Assembly: GCA_027485405.1 (NCBI GenBank)
Contig: JAIXRB010000122.1
Coordinates: 1-25,891, forward strand
Length of the DNA: 25,891 nt
Source: Leptospiraceae bacterium
GTDB lineage: Bacteria > Spirochaetota > Leptospiria > Leptospirales > Leptospiraceae
Direction: 5' to 3'
Below the pieces are notes generated by a model. That model searched no databases. It worked only from the letters and a program-made list of their open reading frames with translations, and had not been told where the DNA came from. Of this stretch, positions 1 through 8,238 are shown in pieces. Every line of letters begins with the position of its first letter. Position 1 is the stretch's first letter. The position numbers were made by a program, and so were the translations under genes.

Positions 1-20
1 TAGGTATTGTCGTAAAATAA
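1..20 (+). CDS. groS: GroES co-chaperonin, last residues only (partial)
   Basis: Only the extreme 3' end lies in the window. Frame 3 reads Gly-Ile-Val-Val-Lys-stop (stop TAA at 18-20), which resembles the usual GroES C-terminus of the type DILAVV/GIVVK. GroL begins 30 bases later in the same direction, the standard groES-groEL arrangement. GroES would be the heptameric lid of the GroEL folding chamber. The heat-shock promoter and any CIRCE-type operator must lie upstream of the window. With five residues visible, the call rests on context plus this short tail. Confidence 0.6.
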
Positions 21-50
21 AAAACCAGATCCAGAATAGAGGAAAAAAAA

Positions 51-1700
<1,650 letters not shown>

Positions 1701-1736
1701 TTCGATTCGTCGATTACAAACTCCAACTATGCAACC

Positions 1737-1768
1737 AAGAGCTTGGGAGAAATCCCAGGCTCTTTTTG
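1737..1768 (+). terminator. Rho-independent terminator of groL
   Basis: Starting 37 bases after the groL stop, AAGAGC(T)TGGGA and TCCCA(G)GCTCTT form an 11-12 bp stem with one T-G pair and a GAAA loop. A run of T follows directly at 1763-1767. This closes the chaperonin operon and separates it from the cyclase gene. Confidence 0.85.
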
Positions 1769-1801
1769 TTAGTGGAGAATTTCTCTGAGATCAAAAAATC
1801 A

Positions 1802-1826
1802 TAAGAAAATCTGTCCAATTTTCTTA
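1802..1826. repeat. 9-bp perfect inverted repeat upstream of cyclase gene
   Basis: TAAGAAAAT (1802-1810) and ATTTTCTTA (1818-1826) are perfect inverted copies around a 7-base spacer. They lie 38 bases before the cyclase ATG, between the groL terminator and the gene. The symmetry would suit a dimeric repressor site or a small mRNA hairpin. It is A/T-rich, so chance is possible. Confidence 0.4.
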
Positions 1827-1863
1827 CTTCAATGAAAAACAGTCTAAATCACCAGGAATCAGC

Positions 1864-3210
1864 ATGGCTCAAATCAACCACACCCTATTAGAAGAAAGAA
1901 TATCTCGAGAAACTACCCATATCGATGGAAAGCTTCTCAGTTCGATTAAGAACTTTGTAGAAAACGGGGAGCCGGCTGAACTCGCGGCAATCAACCCCAA
2001 TCGATTGGCATTGAAGATCAAAGAAGACAATTTGAAAACTTTGAAAGCTTTCTTGTATTTAACCAAAGCCGGAGTTTTTGATATGGAATGGGCTGTCCAC
2101 TGCCCTCATTGCAATGGGACTCAACAATTAGCTCCTAGTTTAGCGGGAATCAAACACGAAGGTAGATGTGGGGCATGCGTAACTACCTTTGAAGCTGAAT
2201 TTGACAAACATACTGAAATTAGATTCAAGATCAATCCATCCATCTGCGAGACAGGCAATTTGCATCCGTTCGATGTGAACTTTTTTTCTCATGAAACTGA
2301 GCCTGGAATTACAATTCAAATTGAACCACATATGGTTCATTTTTTGGAATTAGATGTTAATCCTGGAATATATGTTTTAGCAAACCAAGAAGAAAAGAAA
2401 TTACAAATTTTTCGAGTGGCAGATGAGAAAACGAATAAAACACAGAAAATAGAAGTTTTGTATTCAGAAACAACTCCCTCGTTTACAAATAATTTACTAG
2501 ACAAACCAGGAACGTTGAGTTTAACCATAAAAAATGAAACCAATGTCGAACAGGAATTTCTCTTCTCTAAGCTAAAAGAACCTGACTGGACTTCTGCGGC
2601 ATTGGTTTCTACTCTCCAAGAGTTTAGAGACCTTTTTTCAGAGGAAATGTTATCTTCCAATGAGGCTTTTTCAATTAAGAACCTTTCCTTTTTATTTACG
2701 GATATCAAGGGTTCTACGGAACTTTATGAAAAACTGGGAGATTCAAAAGCCTTTTACTTAGTCAAAGAGCATTTTAAAATTATGGAAGAAGTGGTTAAAA
2801 AATACAACGGGGGGATTGTGAAAACAATTGGAGACGCTGTTATGGCTGTGTTTTCAAACCCAAAATCAGCTCTTGATTCTTCAATGGAGATGATTGACGC
2901 CTTTGACAAGTTCAATACAGAAGGCGGAATTCGAGATAAAATTATCATCAAAGTAGGGATCCATTCGGGGCCTTGCATTGCCGTGACTTTAAATGACCGA
3001 ATTGATTACTTTGGAACTGTGGTAAATATTGCCGCAAGAGTGCAAGGTTTGTCAGATGGACGAGATGTTATGTTGTCTGATCGATTTTTCTCCGAAAGTG
3101 GAGCCGAAAAAGCACTCCATTCCGAAAATTGGAAAATTGAGAACTTTACAACCAGTCTGAAAGGTTTAACTGAAAAATTTAAGATTCATAAGCTTGTGAA
3201 GGTGGAATGA
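1864..3210 (+). CDS. Class III adenylate/guanylate cyclase with zinc-ribbon N-terminal domain
   Basis: Predicted soluble nucleotide cyclase making cAMP (or cGMP) from ATP/GTP. The C-terminal catalytic domain spans about residues 270-448. All canonical residues are visible: metal-binding D280 (FTDIKGS) and D324 (TIGDAV), purine-selecting K320 and D381 (DYFGT), and transition-state N388 and R392. The Lys/Asp pair favours ATP, hence cAMP. Residues 1-260 hold a regulatory region with a CPHC...CGAC zinc ribbon (C80, C83, C102, C105), resembling the N-terminal domain (DUF5939) seen on some leptospiral cyclases. No signal peptide or membrane segment is present. A short AGGA lies six bases before the ATG. 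It is a stand-alone gene between the groL terminator and the leuA leader; the input signal is unknown. Confidence 0.88.
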   Translation: MAQINHTLLEERISRETTHIDGKLLSSIKNFVENGEPAELAAINPNRLALKIKEDNLKTLKAFLYLTKAGVFDMEWAVHCPHCNGTQQLAPSLAGIKHEGRCGACVTTFEAEFDKHTEIRFKINPSICETGNLHPFDVNFFSHETEPGITIQIEPHMVHFLELDVNPGIYVLANQEEKKLQIFRVADEKTNKTQKIEVLYSETTPSFTNNLLDKPGTLSLTIKNETNVEQEFLFSKLKEPDWTSAALVSTLQEFRDLFSEEMLSSNEAFSIKNLSFLFTDIKGSTELYEKLGDSKAFYLVKEHFKIMEEVVKKYNGGIVKTIGDAVMAVFSNPKSALDSSMEMIDAFDKFNTEGGIRDKIIIKVGIHSGPCIAVTLNDRIDYFGTVVNIAARVQGLSDGRDVMLSDRFFSESGAEKALHSENWKIENFTTSLKGLTEKFKIHKLVKVE

Positions 3211-3230
3211 TTTAAGTCGGAAATCCTAAA

Positions 3231-3259
3231 TTAAAACAAGCTATCGATAAGTTTAAAAT
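3231..3259 (+). promoter_or_regulatory. Candidate sigma-70-type promoter for the leader-leuA transcript
   Basis: TTAAAA (3231-3236) and TAAAAT (3254-3259) are separated by exactly 17 bases and match the -35/-10 consensus at 4/6 and 5/6 positions. Initiation near 3266 would leave about 45 bases before the leader-peptide ATG. The region is A/T-rich, so this is a weak prediction. A perfect TTGACA at 3277-3282 is an alternative -35 but has no good -10 at the right distance. Confidence 0.35.
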
Positions 3260-3311
3260 TCCTTTGCAATTTGAAGTTGACAAAAGTAGAGGGATTTTTT
3301 CTCTTCAAAGT

Positions 3312-3368
3312 ATGGTCATTATTTTGACAAAAAGTTTTCTGCTTCTCCTCTCGCTCCAAAAAGCCTGA
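3312..3368 (+). CDS. Leucine-rich leader peptide (leuL-like)
   Basis: This small ORF reads MVIILTKSFLLLLSLQKA and stops at TGA 3366-3368. Four consecutive Leu codons (CTG CTT CTC CTC, 3339-3350) are followed one codon later by another (CTC, 3354-3356), and TTG occurs earlier, so 6 of 18 codons are Leu. It lies 106 bases upstream of the leuA start, where a leader peptide that senses charged tRNA-Leu would be expected. Ribosome stalling here would report leucine shortage. The peptide itself probably has no other function. Weak point: no strong Shine-Dalgarno is seen close to the ATG; the nearest purine block (AGAGGG, about 3288-3293) is rather far upstream. Confidence 0.7.
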   Translation: MVIILTKSFLLLLSLQKA

Positions 3369-3474
3369 GGAAGGGGATCTTTTGTCAAAACCCACTTCCT
3401 AGTTGAAGTGGGATCTACCTCTCGGTGCAAAACCCCCTCTTCTCCTAGGATTTCGACTTAAAAAGGAGAAGAAA
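3322..3474 (+). promoter_or_regulatory. Leucine attenuator that controls access to the leuA ribosome binding site
   Basis: Four segments can pair in alternative ways. Segment 1 is the Leu-codon run (3342-3350), segment 2 is GAGGAAGGGG (3367-3376), segment 3 is CCCCTCTTCTCCT (3434-3446), and segment 4 is the leuA Shine-Dalgarno region AGGAGAAGA (3464-3472). Segments 1 and 2 pair within an outer perfect 11-bp stem (TTTTGACAAAA 3322-3332 with TTTTGTCAAAA 3380-3390). Segments 2 and 3 pair over 10 bp with one bulge. Segments 3 and 4 pair over 9 perfect bp and bury the Shine-Dalgarno. A separate 7-bp hairpin (CCCACTT/AAGTGGG, 3391-3412) sits between 2 and 3. No U-tract follows the 3:4 stem, so control would act on translation initiation. 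Expected logic: stalling on Leu codons frees 2 to pair with 3 and exposes the start; full leader translation lets 3:4 close it. Confidence 0.68.
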
Positions 3475-4599
3475 ATGAATCACAAAACCAACAATGTCCA
3501 TATCCAGGACGTTACATTGCGCGATGGAAACCAAGCTTTGCGTACACCTTGGAACGCAGAAGAGAAGAAACAAGTGTTTCAGCTTTTGCAAAAACTAGGA
3601 GTTCAAGGGATGGAAGTAGGATTTCCTTCTGCGAACCAATCCGAATTTTCCATCTGCCAAAGTTTGGCTTCGGTAGCAACGGACCAGGAAGTCATTTCAG
3701 CTCTTTCTCGAGCGAAAGAAAAGGAGATAGAGATCACTTGGCGGGCAATTCAAAATGCTCCTAGACCCAGGCTTCATATCGTTTACCCCGTTTCCGAGTA
3801 TTCCATTCGAAATGTTTTGAATTCTTCGCAAAAAGCAGTGGCGAGAGTTGTTAGAGAAAGTATCCAGTTTGCAAAAAACTTAGTCGGAAACAAAGGAGAG
3901 ATTCAGTTCTCGGGAGAACATTTTGGAGACCCTGAAACAGATTTGGAGTTTGCGATCGCCATTTTCAAAACAGCGATCCAAGAAGGAGCAAATGTGATCA
4001 ATTTGGCAAACACTGTCGAGAGGGATCGTCCTTTTGCTTTTGTAGAAAAAGTAAGAGCCGTGAAACGGGAGATTGGCGAAACTGCAATTCTTTCCATTCA
4101 TACCCATAATGATTTAGGAATGGCGACGGCGACTACGGTAGAAAGCGTGTTTGCTGGGGCAACTCAAGTAGAAGTGGCATTGAATGGTTTGGGAGAACGT
4201 GCTGGAAATACGAATTTGTATGAAACAGCCATTGCCCTTCACCTAGCTGGAAAGTCAGTCTCTTTGGAGTTTAGTGAAATTCTTCCTACTGCTGAGGCAT
4301 TGTCCAGACTTACCAACATCCCAATCCCAGAAAAAGCACCGATTTTGGGTTCCGACATCTTTGCCCATCGAAGTGGAATCCACCAGGATGGAGTTCTAAA
4401 AACAAGCCACTTGAAAAAGACGGCGTATTCTGCTTTTTCTCCTCAATTCGTAGGTAGGAAGGGAGAAGAAACCATCGAATTCACAAACCAATCGGGGAAA
4501 AAGGCTTTGGAGCATGTTCTGTCTAAAAAAGGGATGGTTCTTAAGCCCGAAGAGATCGAAACTATATTTAGGGAAAACAAGGGAGTTCTATCTATTTAA
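3475..4599 (+). CDS. leuA: 2-isopropylmalate synthase-family enzyme (short LeuA paralogue)
   Basis: Predicted to condense acetyl-CoA with 2-ketoisovalerate, the first committed step of leucine synthesis. The HMGL-like TIM barrel is complete: TLRDGNQ (R16, D17), metal-binding HTHNDLG (H209, H211), NGLGERAGN (237-245) and SGIHQDGVLK. The 374-residue product stops after the linker and lacks the roughly 130-residue C-terminal LeuA regulatory domain, so allosteric leucine feedback is probably absent. The ATG at 3475 is chosen because AAGGAG lies six bases upstream; an in-frame ATG at 3403 has no ribosome binding site and falls inside the leader structure. Some active-site loops differ from classical LeuA (NTVERDRP where DTVGY is usual), so citramalate or homocitrate synthase activity cannot be excluded. 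The Leu-rich leader argues for LeuA. Confidence 0.82.
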   Translation: MNHKTNNVHIQDVTLRDGNQALRTPWNAEEKKQVFQLLQKLGVQGMEVGFPSANQSEFSICQSLASVATDQEVISALSRAKEKEIEITWRAIQNAPRPRLHIVYPVSEYSIRNVLNSSQKAVARVVRESIQFAKNLVGNKGEIQFSGEHFGDPETDLEFAIAIFKTAIQEGANVINLANTVERDRPFAFVEKVRAVKREIGETAILSIHTHNDLGMATATTVESVFAGATQVEVALNGLGERAGNTNLYETAIALHLAGKSVSLEFSEILPTAEALSRLTNIPIPEKAPILGSDIFAHRSGIHQDGVLKTSHLKKTAYSAFSPQFVGRKGEETIEFTNQSGKKALEHVLSKKGMVLKPEEIETIFRENKGVLSI

Positions 4600-6372
4600 A
4601 TGAAAAAATTTTGGAGCTTTGCTCTAGCCCTATCTGTTTCCAGTTTTTGTGGTCCTCCGAAGCCTTCGCCCTTGGTTTCGGGGTTACTGATTCCTCCCGC
4701 CACACCCGCCGCTGTTGTTCCTCCTGTTGAGATTGTCCAAGGAACACTGGTTGCGGTTGCTTCTGGGACTGAAACCAATGAGTTCGGAAATAGAGTTCGA
4801 CTCTCGGTTCGGCTGGGTAAAGCGCCCACTACTTCTCTACAAGTATGTCTCGTCACCACTAATGAGTTTGCTGGAACCGTTGTTGTGGCAAGCCCAGTAT
4901 TTGCCAGTGCCGCTCCCTGCAACTCACCCTTTCTTACATTTACTCCTGAGAACTGGGAAACAAATCAGACAGTGTCTATCCAAGGCGAGAGAGGGGTCGT
5001 CGGAGTTTCGGGAGACACAACGTATTTCATAGATTTAAGAATCATATCGACGGAAGATGCGTTTAAAAATGTTGCCGTAAGTCGTTTAACATTGATTAAT
5101 AGGGATATCGACGTTGCCGGTGCCACATTCATTCGAATCAATGTTGTTAATCTGAATGGAACTTTGGTTCTGCAAAACAATGCTTCCAATAACCTGACCT
5201 TCACCGAGTCTGGAATTAATAATTTTACGCAAGCTCTTACAAATGGATCGACCTATTCCATATCCGTTTTGACCCAACCCACTGGGCAAATCTGTGCCGC
5301 CCAAGAGTCGGCTTTTGGAACAGTGACCGGAACAACAGTCACTATCAACTTCAATTGTGTGACCGGTTATGTGTTCAATGGAACTATTTTTGGCACGGCA
5401 AATCCCCCCACTTTGGGCCAAAGCTTTGCCTCCTTAACTACCCTCGCAGGAACTGCCTCCTCGGGCAATGTCAATGGAATTGGAACGGTGGCTAGATTCA
5501 ACAACCCGATTGCCGTAGCCACAGATGGTTCCAATCTGTTTGTTGCCGATTTCGGAAACAATGCTGTACGAAGGATGAGCCTTGGAAACAACCAAGTCAC
5601 AACTCTTGCAACAGTGAACGGAGCACATGGGGTTGCCACAGATGGAACCAACGTTTATGTGGCTTCCCAAACCCGTCATACAATCACAAAAGTGGTGATT
5701 GCCACAGGAGCCTCTTCTATCATTGGGGGAAGTGATGGTATTAGCGGAAATGTCAACGGGGCAAGCGGCACATCTCGGTTCAATTCGCCTACCTACCTGA
5801 CAACGGACGGAGTGAACCTATACATCACAGACCGAGCAAACATAACAATACGACGTATTTTGCTTGCCACTGGAGTTGCTTCCAGTGCCTTGTCCCTCGG
5901 TTTGAATAGTCCAAATGGAATTGCGACAGATGGACGTTATATTTATATAGCAAATACCAATTCACATAATATTCTAAGGTTTGATCTACTTGGTACGAGT
6001 AGTCAGGCTTTGATCATTGCAGGTGATGATACAACTCCATTTGCCTCTGGAACAACGGACAATGCCATAGGAACAACGGCTCGTTTCAACTCACCCTATG
6101 GTCTGGCTTTGGATGGGACCTATCTCTATGTTTTAGAAGGAACGGGTCGTAGGCTGAGGCGAGTCACACTTTCTGGAACATTTCCCGTGACTACAATTGC
6201 AATTGCTCCGGCTTCTACTGGTCTCTTAGATGGTGCTCTTGGAACTCCGCCTGGACTGGCAACCGCAAGATTTTGCAACAATGCCACTTGTGATACGTCT
6301 TTAACAACGGATGGAAATTTTCTTTACCTTGCTGACCGGAACCTGCACACAATCCGCCGCTTTGGGTATTGA
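4600..6372 (+). CDS. NHL-repeat beta-propeller lipoprotein
   Basis: Predicted exported lipoprotein of 590 residues. A short signal peptide (MKKFWSFALALS) ends at a spirochaete-style lipobox SSFC with C17 as the acylation site, followed by a Pro-rich linker. Residues about 45-140 look like a beta-sandwich (Calx-beta/DUF4347-like) domain, and about 175-265 like a second small beta domain. From about residue 285 to the end, NHL-type repeats recur: ARFNNPIAVATDGSNLFVAD, SPTYLTTDGVNLYITD, SPNGIATDGRYIYIAN, SPYGLALDGTYLYVLE. They suggest a five- or six-bladed propeller for protein or ligand binding. The ATG directly follows the leuA stop with no spacer and no Shine-Dalgarno at a useful distance, so translation probably depends on re-initiation. 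Function unknown; an enzymatic role is not indicated. Confidence 0.8.
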   Translation: MKKFWSFALALSVSSFCGPPKPSPLVSGLLIPPATPAAVVPPVEIVQGTLVAVASGTETNEFGNRVRLSVRLGKAPTTSLQVCLVTTNEFAGTVVVASPVFASAAPCNSPFLTFTPENWETNQTVSIQGERGVVGVSGDTTYFIDLRIISTEDAFKNVAVSRLTLINRDIDVAGATFIRINVVNLNGTLVLQNNASNNLTFTESGINNFTQALTNGSTYSISVLTQPTGQICAAQESAFGTVTGTTVTINFNCVTGYVFNGTIFGTANPPTLGQSFASLTTLAGTASSGNVNGIGTVARFNNPIAVATDGSNLFVADFGNNAVRRMSLGNNQVTTLATVNGAHGVATDGTNVYVASQTRHTITKVVIATGASSIIGGSDGISGNVNGASGTSRFNSPTYLTTDGVNLYITDRANITIRRILLATGVASSALSLGLNSPNGIATDGRYIYIANTNSHNILRFDLLGTSSQALIIAGDDTTPFASGTTDNAIGTTARFNSPYGLALDGTYLYVLEGTGRRLRRVTLSGTFPVTTIAIAPASTGLLDGALGTPPGLATARFCNNATCDTSLTTDGNFLYLADRNLHTIRRFGY

Positions 6373-6397
6373 CAGATGAACACTGTTCTGGTATTCT
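6369..6397 (+). promoter_or_regulatory. Candidate sigma-70-type promoter of the amidohydrolase gene
   Basis: A perfect TTGACA (6369-6374) is followed after exactly 17 bases by TATTCT (6392-6397; 4/6 match). The expected start near 6404 leaves a 5' leader of about 24 bases containing AGAGG before the ATG at 6428. The -35 box overlaps the stop codon of the upstream lipoprotein gene. Confidence 0.5.
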
Positions 6398-6427
6398 TTT
6401 AGTATCATTCTAAAAAGAGGCAAATCC

Positions 6428-8176
6428 ATGGGACATACAGTCATCCAAAAAGCACGAATTTTTGATGGATCTGGAAATTCTAGTTTTGTGGGAGATGTCT
6501 CCTTTAGCGACGGAAAGATCAAAGAAATCTCGAAAACACCGATCGCCTTACAACCCGGTGATACGGTCATTTCAGGCAAAGGGTATTGGCTTACGCCCGG
6601 GTTCATCGACTTTCATACGCATTACGACGCAGAGATAGAAGTATCTCCCGATCTTTCCGAATCTCTTAGGCATGGAGTAACTACTGTCACTCTAGGATCT
6701 TGTTCTCTTAGCTTGGCACTCGGAACTCCGGAAGATCTAGCAGATATGTTCAGCCGAGTCGAAGCAATTCCAAGAACCGAAGTTTTAAAAATCTTAGAAA
6801 AGGGAAAAACTTGGAATTCGGCAAAAGAATACAAGGCACACCTAAACTCCCTCCCTCTAGGTCCCAACGTCACTTCGTTTGCTGGGCATTCGGCAATCAG
6901 GGCAAATGTGATGGGTCTGGAACGATCTTTGACTAAGGGTGAAAAAGCTACAGAATCTGAACTTAAAAAAATGGATAGTCTGTTAAATGAAGCATTGGAC
7001 GAGGGCTTTTTAGGGATGTCCATCAACACCTTGGTTTGGGACAAAATGGACGGAAATCGTTTCCGATCCAGACCCCTGCCCTCCACGTTTGCTCCCTGGA
7101 GCGAATACCAATTCCTCAACCGAACAGTTCGAAAGCGAGGAAAGGTATTCCAAGGAGTTCCCAATGTTTCTACAAAAATCAATGTACTTATGTTCCTTTG
7201 GGAAGCGTTGGGCTGGTTTAGAAAACCTTTAAAAACCACGATCATATCGCTCATGGACGTAAAATACGACCCCAGGTTGTACAAACTACTCTCCCTAATT
7301 GGAAGGGTGGCCAATACCCTTTTGAAAGGGAATTTTAAGTTCCAATCTCTTCCCGAACCGTTTGATCTCTATGCCGATGGAATGGATGTTGTGGTTTTTG
7401 AAGAGTTTGGTGCGGGAGCGTATGCAAACCATATCGAAAGCGAGCTAGAACGAAAAAAACTAATGAAAGATCCCAAGTATCGAAACTGGTTTCGAAGCCA
7501 ATGGAACAATTGGTTTCTTCCTAGGGTCTTTCATAGAGACTTCAAAGAAACAGAAGTGGTTTCTTGCCCAGATTCCTCCATCATCGGAAAATCCATCGAC
7601 CAAATCTCAAAAGACCGAAACCAAGACTCCGTTTCTACTTTCTTAGATCTGGTCGCCGAACACGGAAACTCTATCCGTTGGCATACAGTCATGGCAAACC
7701 ACAGACTAAAACCCTTACAAAGCATAGTTTCCAACCCCGACATTCTCATTGGGTTCAGTGATGCAGGTGCCCACCTAAGGGGAATGGCCCACTATAATTT
7801 TCCTCTGCGGATGTTGAAGTTGGTGTACGATGCAGAAAAAGTGGGCAAACCATTTATGAGTTTAGAAAAAGCCGTACATCGTCTAACTGGCGAAATATCC
7901 GAATGGTTTGGCATCGATGCAGGAAAAATTGAGGTGGGTAAGAGAGCCGATTTGGTGCTCATCGATCCGAAGCATTTGGATGCAAGTGTAGACCAAGACA
8001 TTGAAGCTCCTATGAGTTTTTTCAACGGCTACCAAAGATGGGTTCGCCGAAATGACGAAACTGTCACCCATGTCTTTGTCAACGGGGAGCTTGCCTGCAA
8101 AAAGGGAGCTCTAGAACCTGGTATAGGCACTAAAAAGAAACTAGGGCAGTTTTTAACCTCTACCCTAGGAAGCTAA
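6428..8176 (+). CDS. D-aminoacylase-type amidohydrolase (amidohydrolase family 3)
   Basis: Predicted zinc-dependent cytoplasmic hydrolase of the N-acyl-D-amino-acid deacylase group, 582 residues, with no signal peptide. The N-terminal beta-sandwich strand is followed by metal-binding FHTHYDAE (H63, H65, D67). The conserved Cys of this subgroup appears in GSCSLS (C92), FAGHSAIR supplies another family motif, and GFSDAGAHLR near residue 440 carries the catalytic Asp. The C-terminus returns to the composite sandwich (GKIEVGKRADLVLIDP). Substrates in this family include N-acyl-D-amino acids, but several relatives are uncharacterised, so the true substrate is open. Internal insertions around residues 225-345 make it longer than classical D-aminoacylases (about 480-500 residues). 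It has its own promoter and converges on thrS. Confidence 0.8.
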   Translation: MGHTVIQKARIFDGSGNSSFVGDVSFSDGKIKEISKTPIALQPGDTVISGKGYWLTPGFIDFHTHYDAEIEVSPDLSESLRHGVTTVTLGSCSLSLALGTPEDLADMFSRVEAIPRTEVLKILEKGKTWNSAKEYKAHLNSLPLGPNVTSFAGHSAIRANVMGLERSLTKGEKATESELKKMDSLLNEALDEGFLGMSINTLVWDKMDGNRFRSRPLPSTFAPWSEYQFLNRTVRKRGKVFQGVPNVSTKINVLMFLWEALGWFRKPLKTTIISLMDVKYDPRLYKLLSLIGRVANTLLKGNFKFQSLPEPFDLYADGMDVVVFEEFGAGAYANHIESELERKKLMKDPKYRNWFRSQWNNWFLPRVFHRDFKETEVVSCPDSSIIGKSIDQISKDRNQDSVSTFLDLVAEHGNSIRWHTVMANHRLKPLQSIVSNPDILIGFSDAGAHLRGMAHYNFPLRMLKLVYDAEKVGKPFMSLEKAVHRLTGEISEWFGIDAGKIEVGKRADLVLIDPKHLDASVDQDIEAPMSFFNGYQRWVRRNDETVTHVFVNGELACKKGALEPGIGTKKKLGQFLTSTLGS

Positions 8177-8205
8177 AACTTGGTTAAGAAGCTAAAACTA
8201 GGTTA
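8169..8205 (+). repeat. Two 18-base tandem repeats across the amidohydrolase stop codon
   Basis: GAAGCTAAAACTTGGTTA (8169-8186) and GAAGCTAAAACTAGGTTA (8188-8205) differ at one base and lie 19 bases apart. The first copy contains the TAA stop (8174-8176) and the second runs into the terminator stem. This looks like a recent local duplication at the 3' end of the gene. Confidence 0.75.
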
Positions 8206-8238
8206 GGTTAGACTAGCGAAGTCTAACCTAATTCTTTT
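8203..8238. terminator. Bidirectional terminator between amidohydrolase and thrS
   Basis: An 11-bp perfect stem (8203-8213 with 8221-8231) surrounds the 7-base loop TAGCGAA. T-rich sequence (TTCTTTT) follows on the plus strand, and the minus strand reads into a TAGTTTTAG stretch. The thrS stop codon (8223-8225, minus) is inside the stem. It probably serves both convergent genes. Confidence 0.65.

Noticed and set aside
3324..3329. TTGACA inside the leader as a promoter -35 box
   Set aside because: No -10-like sequence follows at 16-18 bases, and it is one arm of an 11-bp inverted repeat.
3403..3474. Longer leuA start at the ATG 3403
   Set aside because: No ribosome binding site precedes it, it lies within the attenuator hairpin 3391-3412, and the extra 24 residues do not resemble the family; ATG 3475 has AAGGAG at six bases.
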